Of a stretch of 7,115 nucleotides of DNA, positions 1-6,340 are shown in pieces. Under the pieces are notes generated by a model. That model was not told the origin of the DNA. It did no database searches and saw nothing but the letters and a program-made list of their open reading frames with translations. The translations under genes were made by a program, and so were the position numbers. How positions within the stretch are numbered: the stretch's first letter is position 1; every line of letters starts with the position of its first letter. Source of the stretch: an uncultured Ruminococcus sp. (GTDB lineage: Bacteria; Bacillota; Clostridia; Oscillospirales; Acutalibacteraceae); NCBI GenBank assembly GCA_902762335.1, contig CACWNZ010000105.1, positions 5,058-12,172 of the forward strand. Reading direction: 5' to 3'.

Positions 1-623
1 TCGACTGCAAAACCGGGAAGGGCATGAACGGCTTTATCCCTGCCGTCAAAAACGTTCTTGCCGATAAGCTCAGCTCGTGGCGCGCAAAGGGTATGACGGG
101 CAGGACGATAAAGGTGATGATAGTCGGCATTCCCAACGTGGGAAAATCGTCGTTCATAAACAGAATGGCAGGGCAGAACCGCGCAAGGGTAGAGGACAGA
201 CCGGGCGTTACAAGGGGCAATCAATGGTTTACCGTGAGCAAGGGCTTCGACCTGCTCGATACCCCCGGCGTGCTCTGGCCGAAATTCGACGATAAGGCTG
301 TAGGCGAAAAGCTTGCCTTCATTGGCTCGGTAAAGGACGAGGTGCTCGATACCGAGCATCTTGCGGGCAGACTGCTCGAATATCTCAGGGATAATTTCAA
401 CGGCGCACTGTGCGCGCGATATAAGCTTGAGCCGACGGATACCGAGGGACTTCAGGGCTTTGAGCTTCTGTCGCTGATAGGAAAAAAGCGCGGTATGCTG
501 ATGTCCGGCGGCGAGATAAATACCGAACGCGCGGCAGCCGCCGTACTTGACGAATTCAGAAGTGCGGCTATAGGAAAAATAACGCTTGATAAGGCAGGTG
601 AGTGCGGTGACGTCAGGATCTGA
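1..623 (+). CDS. rbgA: Ribosome biogenesis GTPase RbgA/YlqF, 3' part (5' end outside window)
   Basis: This is the C-terminal part of a circularly permuted GTPase of the YlqF/YawG family, which acts late in assembly of the 50S ribosomal subunit. The frame is open from position 3, so the gene begins before the window; the internal ATG at 24 is not the start. In permuted GTPases the order is G4-G5-G1-G2-G3. The first visible residues (DCKTGKG) fit the G5 region, and the NKxD G4 motif would lie upstream, out of view. Counting from the ATG at 24, the P-loop GIPNVGKSS is at residues 35-43, the G2 DRPGVT threonine at 63, and the G3 motif DTPG at 79-82, followed by LWPKF, which is typical of RbgA. 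The C-terminal region contains the usual KKRGMLMSGGEIN segment, so the 3' end looks complete. The stop codon lies inside the next gene, which suggests translational coupling. Family assignment is secure. Confidence 0.95.
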   Translation, partial: DCKTGKGMNGFIPAVKNVLADKLSSWRAKGMTGRTIKVMIVGIPNVGKSSFINRMAGQNRARVEDRPGVTRGNQWFTVSKGFDLLDTPGVLWPKFDDKAVGEKLAFIGSVKDEVLDTEHLAGRLLEYLRDNFNGALCARYKLEPTDTEGLQGFELLSLIGKKRGMLMSGGEINTERAAAAVLDEFRSAAIGKITLDKAGECGDVRI

Positions 624-1605
624 CAAGCTGTATTACGAGGGCTTTTACAGAGAACAGGGCTACGAGCTGATATGCGGGGTAGATGAGGCGGGCAGGGGAC
701 CCCTTGCGGGACCCGTATATGCGGCGGCGGTGATACTGCCCGAGGGAATGATAATAGAGGGCATAGACGACTCAAAAAAGCTCAGCGAGAAAAAGCGTGA
801 GCAGCTTTTTGAGGTGATAAGGGAAAAGGCAGTGGCTTATTCGGTCGCATCGGCAAGCGTTGAGGAGATAGAGGAGATAAACATTCTTAACGCGACTATG
901 CTGGCGATGAAAAGGGCTGTAGAGGGTCTGAGCGTAAAGCCCGACTTTGCCCTTATAGACGGCAACAAGCGTCCCGCGCTTGATATACCCTGCGTAGATA
1001 TAGTCAAGGGCGACGCAAAGTCGCAGTCCATTGGCGCGGCGTCCATCCTTGCAAAGGTCAGCCGAGACAGGCTGATGAAGGAATACGCAGAGAAATATCC
1101 CGAATACGGCTTTGAAAAGCACAAGGGCTACAGCTCTCCGCTGCACCGTGAGATGATAGTGAAATACGGCCCGTGTGATATCCACAGGCTCTCGTTTTTA
1201 GGCTCCATACTTCATCCGGAGGAGAAGAAGCCGAAAACGAGGGCGCAGAAAACGGGCAAAAGGGGCGAGGCAAGGGCTTTGGCGTTTCTTGAAAACAAGG
1301 GCTATGAGCTTGTTGCAAAAAACTACCGCAGCGACTACGGCGAGATAGATATAATAGTAAGGAACAGCGAGTATCTCGTTTTTGTTGAGGTAAAGACGAG
1401 AAGGAGCGATGCGCTGGAAAGACCCTCAGCGTGGGCGGATAAGCGCAAGCAGAAAAAGCTCATCGAAACCGCCCGCATATATCTCACGCAGAATGAAACG
1501 GAGCTTCGGTCGAGGTTCGACGTCATAGAGGTCGTCAACAACGCCCCGACAGGGGAATACTATATAGAACACTTAGAAAACGCTTTCAGCGCAGAGGAGG
1601 AATGA
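607..1605 (+). CDS. rnhB: Ribonuclease HII fused to a C-terminal YraN (UPF0102) domain
   Basis: One open frame encodes two domains. Residues about 20-201 (counted from GTG 607) are RNase HII, which cleaves RNA in RNA-DNA hybrids and at single ribonucleotides in DNA. The DEDD metal-binding set is intact: Asp26-Glu27 in GVDEAGRGPL, Asp118 in LIDGNK and Asp136 in KGDAKSQ. The ribonucleotide-sensing Tyr175 is in HKGY. A short basic linker (about 202-215) leads to a YraN domain (about 216-326) with GKRGEA, YRSDYGEIDI, FVEVKTR and a RFDVIEV strand. Asp248, Glu261 and Lys263 fit the PD-(D/E)XK nuclease-like core; the function of YraN is not established. RnhB alone is usually about 200-260 residues and YraN about 115-120, so 332 residues equals both. 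Start choice: GTG 607 has AGGTG at 596-600 with a 6-base spacer. TTG 586 (AGGA at 572-575) and GTG 598 are alternatives. The gene overlaps rbgA by 17 bases. Confidence 0.93.
   Translation: MTSGSDKLYYEGFYREQGYELICGVDEAGRGPLAGPVYAAAVILPEGMIIEGIDDSKKLSEKKREQLFEVIREKAVAYSVASASVEEIEEINILNATMLAMKRAVEGLSVKPDFALIDGNKRPALDIPCVDIVKGDAKSQSIGAASILAKVSRDRLMKEYAEKYPEYGFEKHKGYSSPLHREMIVKYGPCDIHRLSFLGSILHPEEKKPKTRAQKTGKRGEARALAFLENKGYELVAKNYRSDYGEIDIIVRNSEYLVFVEVKTRRSDALERPSAWADKRKQKKLIETARIYLTQNETELRSRFDVIEVVNNAPTGEYYIEHLENAFSAEEE
1594..1600 (+). promoter_or_regulatory. Ribosome binding site GAGGAGG that decides the dipeptidase start
   Basis: A near-perfect Shine-Dalgarno sequence sits at the end of the RNase HII-YraN frame. 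It ends one base before ATG 1602, which is too close for normal initiation, but seven bases before GTG 1608, which is ideal. It therefore favours GTG 1608 as the main start of the M19 dipeptidase. ATG 1602, which forms an ATGA overlap with the upstream stop, remains possible only if the 5' GAGG half of the site is used. Confidence 0.65.
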
Positions 1606-1607
1606 CC

Positions 1608-2549
1608 GTGACGGGCTTGTTCGATCTTCACTGCGATACACTTTACCGCGCGTATACCGAAAAAAGCACGCTGTTCAACGACAGCTTCCATATATCAATG
1701 AACAAAACGGCGGGACTTGCGCCCTATATACAATGCCTTGCGGTGTGGATTCCCGACGAATACAGAGGCGGGGCGGCAAGGTCGCTTTTCGGGGGTTGTC
1801 TTGCAAAGCTTGAGGAGCAGCTTGCAGGCTCCGGCATAGCAAGGTGCAGGACGGCTGACGATATTGAAAGGACCGCACAGGCGGGGAAAAAGGGAGTCAT
1901 TCTCACCGTTGAGAGCGGCGCGGTATTGGCGGGTGAGCTTTCTTATATTTCTAAGCTCAGGGAAGCCGGAGTCAGAATGATGACTCTCACCTGGAACGGC
2001 AGGAACGAGCTCGGGGACGGCGTCGGAGCCGAGAACGCCGGCGGGCTTTCGCCCTTAGGCAAAAAAGCCCTTGCCGAAATGGAGAAAAACGATATCATAG
2101 CCGACGTATCCCACGCAAGCGAGAGACTTTTCTATGATGTGGCTGAGCTTGCCAAAAGACCCTTTATCGCCTCACATTCCGATGCAAAGGCGGTGTGTCC
2201 CCACAGAAGAAACCTCACCGATGAGCAGTTCGGCATAATAAGGGATAAAAAAGGCATAGTCGGCTTGAATTTTTGCAGAGATTTTCTTAATAAAAACGGG
2301 ACAAATGCGAAAATGTGTGATATAATAAGGAACGCAGAGCATTTTCTGTCTCTGGGCGGAGAAAAGACCCTTGCGATAGGCGGCGATTTCGACGGCGCCG
2401 ATATACCCTCTGATATGACGGGGATAGAGAGCATGACCGCCCTGTATGAGATGTTCTTGCACCACAATTACAATGAAACGCTCGTAAGGGATATATTCTT
2501 CAATAATGCGGCAGGATTTTTCCGCCGCTACGAGCAGTCTCATATCTGA
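1608..2549 (+). CDS. Peptidase family M19 (membrane dipeptidase-type) dipeptidase
   Basis: This is a zinc-dependent dipeptidase of the amidohydrolase-like M19 family, related to mammalian renal dipeptidase. Such enzymes split dipeptides, often accepting D-residues at the C-terminal position. Every expected active-site residue is present (counted from GTG 1608): His8 and Asp10 in FDLHCDTL, bridging Glu102 in TVESGAV, His169 in DVSHASE, His190 in ASHSDAKAVC, the RRN arginines at 200-201, and Asp260 in GGDFDG. At 313 residues it is the usual bacterial length. No signal peptide or membrane segment is visible, so it is probably cytoplasmic. Its substrate cannot be read from sequence; peptide recycling or cell-wall peptide turnover are plausible. 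The start is GTG 1608 on RBS spacing, or ATG 1602 if the 4-base overlap with the preceding gene is the real coupling point. A patch around 2240-2330 is richer in A and T than the rest of the gene and contains a promoter-like sequence. Confidence 0.92.
   Translation: MTGLFDLHCDTLYRAYTEKSTLFNDSFHISMNKTAGLAPYIQCLAVWIPDEYRGGAARSLFGGCLAKLEEQLAGSGIARCRTADDIERTAQAGKKGVILTVESGAVLAGELSYISKLREAGVRMMTLTWNGRNELGDGVGAENAGGLSPLGKKALAEMEKNDIIADVSHASERLFYDVAELAKRPFIASHSDAKAVCPHRRNLTDEQFGIIRDKKGIVGLNFCRDFLNKNGTNAKMCDIIRNAEHFLSLGGEKTLAIGGDFDGADIPSDMTGIESMTALYEMFLHHNYNETLVRDIFFNNAAGFFRRYEQSHI
2298..2326 (+). promoter_or_regulatory. Candidate internal promoter upstream of thrC
   Basis: Inside the dipeptidase gene, GGGACA (2298-2303, four of six matches to TTGACA) is followed after exactly 17 bases by a perfect TATAAT (2321-2326). 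TG two bases further upstream (2318-2319) makes an extended -10. It lies in a locally A/T-rich stretch about 240 bases before the thrC start. The hexamers and spacing are seen directly; promoter activity is inferred. The protein sequence here is constrained, so the match could be chance. Confidence 0.4.
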
Positions 2550-2567
2550 GAGAAAGAAGGAAAAGCT

Positions 2568-4073
2568 ATGAAGTACAACAGCACCAGAAACAAAAGTACG
2601 GTCGTCAGCGCGGCTCAGGCAATAGCTCAGGGCATTTCCGAGGAGGGCGGCCTTTTCGTACCGCAGTCTCTCCCCGCATACAGCCTTGAGGATATAAAGG
2701 CTCTTGCCGCAGAGGACTACAGGGGCAGGGCAAAGAGGATCTTTGCCGATTTCCTCAGCGACTTTACCGCAGAGGAGATCTCCGAAAGCGTTGACGCCGC
2801 ATATACTGCGGAGAAATTCGGCTCTGACGATCCCGCGCCCATTTCGTATATCGAGAGCGGCAGCACTAAGATGTCTGTCCTTGAGCTGTGGCACGGACCT
2901 ACCTGCGCGTTCAAGGATATGGCTCTCCAGATACTTCCGCACCTGCTCACAAAGTCCGTAAAAAAGACCTGCTCCGACAAGGAGGCTGTGATCCTCGTTG
3001 CGACCAGCGGCGATACGGGCAAGGCAGCGCTCGAGGGCTTCAGGGACGTAGACGGCACGAGAATAATGGTATTCTATCCCGTAAACGGCGTAAGCCCCAT
3101 GCAGAAGAGACAGATGGCTACCCAGAAGGGCAATAACGTCAGCGTAATGGCTATAGAGGGCAACTTCGACGACGCTCAGACGGGCGTTAAGAAGATATTT
3201 ACCGACAGCGAGATAAAGGCAAAGCTTGCCGTGAACGATAAGCTCTTCTCCAGCGCGAACTCAATAAATTGGGGCAGACTTCTCCCGCAGGTGGTATATT
3301 ATTTCTCGGCATACTGCGATATGCTCAACGAGGGCAAGATAGCTCTCGGCGACAGGATGAACGTGGTAGTTCCCACGGGCAACTTCGGCAATATCCTTGC
3401 TTCGTTCTACGCTATGAACATGGGTTTGCCGATAAATAAGTTTATCTGCGCTTCAAACTCCAACAACGTCCTCACCGACTTCATAAAGACGGGTACCTAC
3501 GACAGAAAGAGGACCTTCTATACGACGATCTCTCCCTCAATGGATATACTCGTTTCGAGCAACCTTGAGAGACTTCTCTATCACCTCACGGACGGCAATG
3601 CCGAAAAGGTAGCCGCATGGATGAGCAGCCTTTCGTCAGAGGGCAGCTACACCGTGGACGACGAGGTCAAGGCAAAGCTTGACGCTCTGTTCTACGGCGG
3701 CTTCTGCGACGACGAGAACACCAAAAAGACTATAAGCAGGCTCTATAAGGAAGAAAACTATCTCTGCGATACTCATACGGCAGTTGCGGTAAACGTATAT
3801 CAGCAGTACGTCGATGAGACGGGCGACCTTACCCCCGCCGTCATCGCTTCAACGGCAAGTCCCTATAAGTTTGCCAAGAGCGTTCTTGAGGCTGTATGCG
3901 ACGACGCTCTGCCCGAGGACGAGTTCGCTATGGTAGACGAGCTTTCGGCTAAGACCGGGACTCCCGTTCCCGCTCCGCTTGCGGCGCTCAAGGACGCACA
4001 GGTACGCTTTACCGAGGAGTGCAGCGTTGACGCAATGCCCGAGGCTGTGCTCAGGGGTCTGGGCATAAACTGA
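2568..4073 (+). CDS. thrC: Threonine synthase
   Basis: This is a PLP-dependent enzyme that converts O-phospho-L-homoserine and water to L-threonine and phosphate, the last step of threonine biosynthesis in the cytoplasm. The N-terminal YNSTR motif (residues 3-7) and EEGGLFVP (25-32) are typical of the longer threonine synthases, as is the length of 501 residues. Lys116 in GPTCAFKDMA should form the Schiff base with PLP. SGDTGKAA (147-154) and the glycine loop PTGNFGN (269-275), which cradles the PLP phosphate, are intact. The start is firm: AGAAGG at 2555-2560 lies seven bases before the ATG. Only 18 bases separate it from the dipeptidase stop, so it is probably co-transcribed, perhaps with help from an internal promoter. 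Codons such as CTC, AAG and GAC appear more frequent here than in the upstream genes, which suggests stronger expression. Homoserine dehydrogenase and homoserine kinase genes are not in view. Confidence 0.97.
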   Translation: MKYNSTRNKSTVVSAAQAIAQGISEEGGLFVPQSLPAYSLEDIKALAAEDYRGRAKRIFADFLSDFTAEEISESVDAAYTAEKFGSDDPAPISYIESGSTKMSVLELWHGPTCAFKDMALQILPHLLTKSVKKTCSDKEAVILVATSGDTGKAALEGFRDVDGTRIMVFYPVNGVSPMQKRQMATQKGNNVSVMAIEGNFDDAQTGVKKIFTDSEIKAKLAVNDKLFSSANSINWGRLLPQVVYYFSAYCDMLNEGKIALGDRMNVVVPTGNFGNILASFYAMNMGLPINKFICASNSNNVLTDFIKTGTYDRKRTFYTTISPSMDILVSSNLERLLYHLTDGNAEKVAAWMSSLSSEGSYTVDDEVKAKLDALFYGGFCDDENTKKTISRLYKEENYLCDTHTAVAVNVYQQYVDETGDLTPAVIASTASPYKFAKSVLEAVCDDALPEDEFAMVDELSAKTGTPVPAPLAALKDAQVRFTEECSVDAMPEAVLRGLGIN

Positions 4074-4083
4074 GGTCTTTGCA

Positions 4084-4773
4084 ATGGCAGTTTATGCTAT
4101 AGCCGATCTTCATCTTTCCTTCGGCACAGATAAGCCGATGGACGTATTCGGCGGCTGGTCGAACTACACCGAAAGGATAGAGAAGAATTGGCAGCACCTT
4201 GTGGCGCCCGACGACACCGTTGTGATAGCCGGGGATATATCCTGGGCGATGAAGCTTGAGGATACCGAAAGAGACTTTGACTTTATCAACAGACTCAACG
4301 GCAGCAAGATAATCCTTAAGGGCAATCACGATTATTGGTGGACAACCAAGTCCAAAATGGATAAGTATATAGCAGAGAAGGGCTTTGATACCCTCTCTAT
4401 ACTGCACAATAATTACTACGTCCGTGACGGCATAGCGCTGTGCGGCTCGAGGGGCTGGTTTTACGATGCCGAGACCGACGCCGATATGCTGATCCTGAAA
4501 AGAGAGGCGGGCAGACTGAGAGCTTCGATAGAGCCTGCCGTAAGGGACGGCTGCGACCCTATAGTCTTTCTGCACTATCCGCCCATATACAATAATACGG
4601 AATGCGCCGAGATACTTGATATCCTCAGGAAATTCAATATAAAAAAATGCTTCTACGGGCATATACACGGCGGCAATGCAGCAAAAAGAGCCTTTATCGG
4701 CGAAAGATACGGCATACAGTTCCGTCTTATAGCCTGCGACTATTTAGGATTTACGCCTTTGTCGGTATTTTAG
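4084..4773 (+). CDS. Calcineurin-like metallophosphoesterase (COG1768-like)
   Basis: A complete 229-residue metallophosphoesterase. The two-metal site motifs appear in order: Asp8 and His10 in IADLHLS, Asp51 in AGDISW, Asn81 and His82 in GNHDYWW, His164 in LHYPP, and His193 plus His195 in GHIHGG. The WAM segment after GDIS and the WW after GNHDY are features I associate with the COG1768 group of predicted phosphohydrolases, for which I know no established substrate. No signal peptide or membrane helix is seen, so it should be cytoplasmic. The ATG is preceded by GAGGT (4072-4076) with a seven-base spacer, and this site overlaps the thrC stop codon, so translation of the two genes is probably coupled. 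It appears to be the last gene of the upstream operon. Substrate could be a phosphodiester or phosphomonoester; the sequence does not decide. Confidence 0.9.
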   Translation: MAVYAIADLHLSFGTDKPMDVFGGWSNYTERIEKNWQHLVAPDDTVVIAGDISWAMKLEDTERDFDFINRLNGSKIILKGNHDYWWTTKSKMDKYIAEKGFDTLSILHNNYYVRDGIALCGSRGWFYDAETDADMLILKREAGRLRASIEPAVRDGCDPIVFLHYPPIYNNTECAEILDILRKFNIKKCFYGHIHGGNAAKRAFIGERYGIQFRLIACDYLGFTPLSVF

Positions 4774-4796
4774 GACAAATTCCGACACGGCGGGTG

Positions 4797-4805
4797 TGCT
4801 ATAAT
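4797..4805 (+). promoter_or_regulatory. Extended -10 element, candidate distal promoter for tig
   Basis: TGC followed by a perfect TATAAT (4800-4805) forms an extended -10 in the non-coding gap, 24 bases after the metallophosphoesterase stop. No good -35 hexamer is found at 16-18 bases upstream, so it would depend on the extended -10. If used, transcription would start near 4812 and give a leader of roughly 100 bases before tig. Confidence 0.45.
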
Positions 4806-4848
4806 ACGGTCAAAGCCGAGAAAAAATGATAAAAAAGCCCTGTAAAAC

Positions 4849-4877
4849 TTGATAAGCAGCTAATTATATGTTATAAT
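4849..4877 (+). promoter_or_regulatory. Sigma-A-type promoter for tig
   Basis: TTGATA (4849-4854, five of six matches to consensus) and a perfect TATAAT (4872-4877) are separated by the ideal 17 bases, with TG at 4869-4870 as an extended -10. A-rich runs at 4821-4836, and AAAA at 4844-4847 next to the -35, could act as an UP element. The expected start of transcription is near 4884, leaving a leader of about 30 bases before the tig RBS (GGAGG, 4902-4906) and ATG. This is the best promoter in the window and probably drives tig and possibly clpP-clpX. Confidence 0.85.
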
Positions 4878-4915
4878 ACCAAGTGATTTTTCAGTTTTAA
4901 TGGAGGAATTATAAA

Positions 4916-6235
4916 ATGAAACTCATTTCGTCAAACAAAACCGACACAAACCGCGTTGAGCTCGTAATAGAGATCGACGGCGAGACCTTTATGAAGGCAG
5001 TAAATGCCGTTTACAAGAAGCAGGTCAAGAGCATTACTATCCCCGGCTTCAGAAAGGGCAAGGCTCCCCGCTCTATCATCGAGAGAGAGTACGGCGAGGG
5101 CGTATTCTATGATGATGCGCTCAAGGAGGTATATCCCGCAGCTATCGCAGAGGCGGCCGCAGAGGCAGGCATTGAGATGGTAAAGGACAACATCGACGTT
5201 GACGTTGAAAAGGCAGGCAAGGACGGCGTTATCTTCAAGGCGGTAGTTACCGTAGAGCCCGAGGTAGAAATAGAGGGCTATAAGGGTCTTACCTATAAGC
5301 CCATGTCCGTTGAGATAACCGATGAGGACGTTGACAAGGAGATACAGAGGGTCCTTGACAGAAACAGCCGTCTTGTTAAGGTAGAGGACAGAGAGGCTCA
5401 GCCGGGCGATACCGCAGTCATCGACTTCAAGGGTCTGCTTGACGGCGTTGCCTTTGAGGGCGGCACGGCGGAGAACTACAGCCTCGTGCTTGGCAGCGGC
5501 TCGTTCATTCCCGGCTTTGAGGAGCAGGTAGCAGGTCATAAGACAGGCGAGGAGTTCACCATAGACGTTACCTTCCCCGAGGATTATCAGGAGGAGACTC
5601 TCAAGGGCAAGGCAGTTCAGTTTGAGATAAAGCTCCATGAGATCAAGACAAAGGAGATCCCCGAGCTTGACGACGACTACGTAAAGGATATAAGCGAGTT
5701 CGATACCGTAGAAGCATACAAGAGCGACCTCAGGGAAAAGCTTGAGAAGGACCGTCAGGAAGAGGCGGAGTCCGACAAGGAGCGCCAGCTTGCAGATAAG
5801 CTCCGCGAGCTTATGAAGGCTGAGGTACCCGAGGCTATGTATAACAATCAGGTGGATAACCTTGTAGACGATTTTGCAATGCACTTCAGATCACATGGTA
5901 TTGAGTTTGCAATGCACCTCAGATCACAGGGTATAGACCTGCGCACCTATATGCAGTATACCGGTCTTACCGAGGAGAAGCTCCGCGAGACCTATCACGA
6001 CAGAGCCGTATCTCAGGTAGAGGTAAGGCTCGCGCTCAAGAAGATCGCCGCTCTTGAGGGCATAAAGGCTACCGACGAGGACGTTGAGAAGAAGTATGCA
6101 GAGCTTGCAGAAAACTACAGCGTAGAGGTAGACAGAGTAAAGGCAGTGTTCCCGGCTTCCGACATCGCGGCAGACCTCAACGTTGAGAAGGCTCTCGAGC
6201 TTGTAAAGGAAGCTGCCGTTGCAGCCGGGGAATAA
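4916..6235 (+). CDS. tig: Trigger factor, ribosome-associated chaperone with peptidyl-prolyl isomerase domain
   Basis: Trigger factor docks at the ribosome exit tunnel and shields nascent chains. All three parts are visible in the 439 residues. The N-terminal ribosome-binding domain carries the signature GFRKGKAP at 44-51. An FKBP-type isomerase domain spans about 160-245, with PGDTAVIDFKG, a LGSGSFIPGFEEQ segment at about 192-204 and VTFPEDY. The C-terminal chaperone domain (about 250-439) is rich in charged helices and contains the conserved VPEAM at 304-308. An 11-residue unit is duplicated in tandem at 320-341 (listed separately). The start is clear: GGAGG at 4902-4906, nine bases before the ATG, downstream of a strong promoter. 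The gene stands alone between the upstream operon and clpP; tig-clpP-clpX is a widespread gene order. Codon use resembles thrC and clpP and suggests strong expression. The assignment is secure. Confidence 0.98.
   Translation: MKLISSNKTDTNRVELVIEIDGETFMKAVNAVYKKQVKSITIPGFRKGKAPRSIIEREYGEGVFYDDALKEVYPAAIAEAAAEAGIEMVKDNIDVDVEKAGKDGVIFKAVVTVEPEVEIEGYKGLTYKPMSVEITDEDVDKEIQRVLDRNSRLVKVEDREAQPGDTAVIDFKGLLDGVAFEGGTAENYSLVLGSGSFIPGFEEQVAGHKTGEEFTIDVTFPEDYQEETLKGKAVQFEIKLHEIKTKEIPELDDDYVKDISEFDTVEAYKSDLREKLEKDRQEEAESDKERQLADKLRELMKAEVPEAMYNNQVDNLVDDFAMHFRSHGIEFAMHLRSQGIDLRTYMQYTGLTEEKLRETYHDRAVSQVEVRLALKKIAALEGIKATDEDVEKKYAELAENYSVEVDRVKAVFPASDIAADLNVEKALELVKEAAVAAGE
5873..5938 (+). repeat. In-frame 33-bp tandem duplication within tig
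   Basis: Two adjacent 33-base units, 5873-5905 and 5906-5938, match at 29 of 33 positions. They encode two 11-residue copies, FAMHFRSHGIE (320-330) and FAMHLRSQGID (331-341), identical at 8 of 11 residues. From memory of the family, trigger factors normally have one such segment (a pattern like rL-x-x-qGi-x-l-x-x-Y) at this point of the chaperone arm. The second copy is closer to that pattern and runs into the expected TYMQYTG. The reading frame is preserved. Confidence 0.9.
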
Positions 6236-6249
6236 TACGATAACGCAAT

Positions 6250-6287
6250 TTTACGGCGGCTCCTTATCGGTACGGAGCCGCCGTGAA
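6250..6287 (+). terminator. Strong hairpin between tig and clpP, without a U-tract
   Basis: ACGGCGGCTCC (6253-6263) and its exact reverse complement (6274-6284) form an 11-pair GC-rich stem with a 10-base loop. It can be extended by one G-U and two A-U pairs to 14 pairs (6250-6287). It starts 15 bases after the tig stop. No run of T follows it on either strand, so it lacks the second half of an intrinsic terminator. It could attenuate read-through into clpP, protect the tig mRNA 3' end, or be a processing site. Confidence 0.5.
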
Positions 6288-6340
6288 TAAAGACTAAGAC
6301 CTGTGACAAATATATTTTCAGGTGAAACGGAGGTCATTTA

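Noticed and set aside
772..1185. A 137-codon minus-strand open frame opposite rnhB.
   Set aside because: A shadow of the RNase HII coding frame with no recognisable motif.
1350..1355. A TATAAT inside the YraN coding region as a promoter for the dipeptidase.
   Set aside because: No -35-like hexamer at 16-18 bases and no extended -10; chance occurrence through GAT-ATA-ATA codons is likely.
2172..2942. A 256-codon minus-strand open frame across the dipeptidase-thrC junction.
   Set aside because: It is fully overlaid on two well-supported genes, has no recognisable domain, and crosses a gene boundary and RBS on the other strand.
4784..4798. A small ACAC/GTGT hairpin after the metallophosphoesterase as the operon terminator.
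   Set aside because: The stem is only four pairs with no following T-run, and it overlaps the extended -10 element.
4826..4852. An 8-codon open frame (M-I-K-K-P-C-K-T) in the long tig leader, considered as a leader peptide.
   Set aside because: It has no proper RBS, would be transcribed only from the weaker upstream promoter candidate, and no alternative hairpins accompany it.
4931..5884. A 317-codon open frame on the minus strand antisense to tig.
   Set aside because: Its product is an implausible leucine- and tyrosine-rich string produced by reading Glu- and Lys-rich codons backwards; no RBS, and tig itself is certain.
6288..6340. A CtsR or CIRCE heat-shock operator or a full promoter before clpP.
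   Set aside because: Neither the CtsR heptad repeat nor the CIRCE inverted repeat is present, and TATATT at 6311-6316 has no matching -35.
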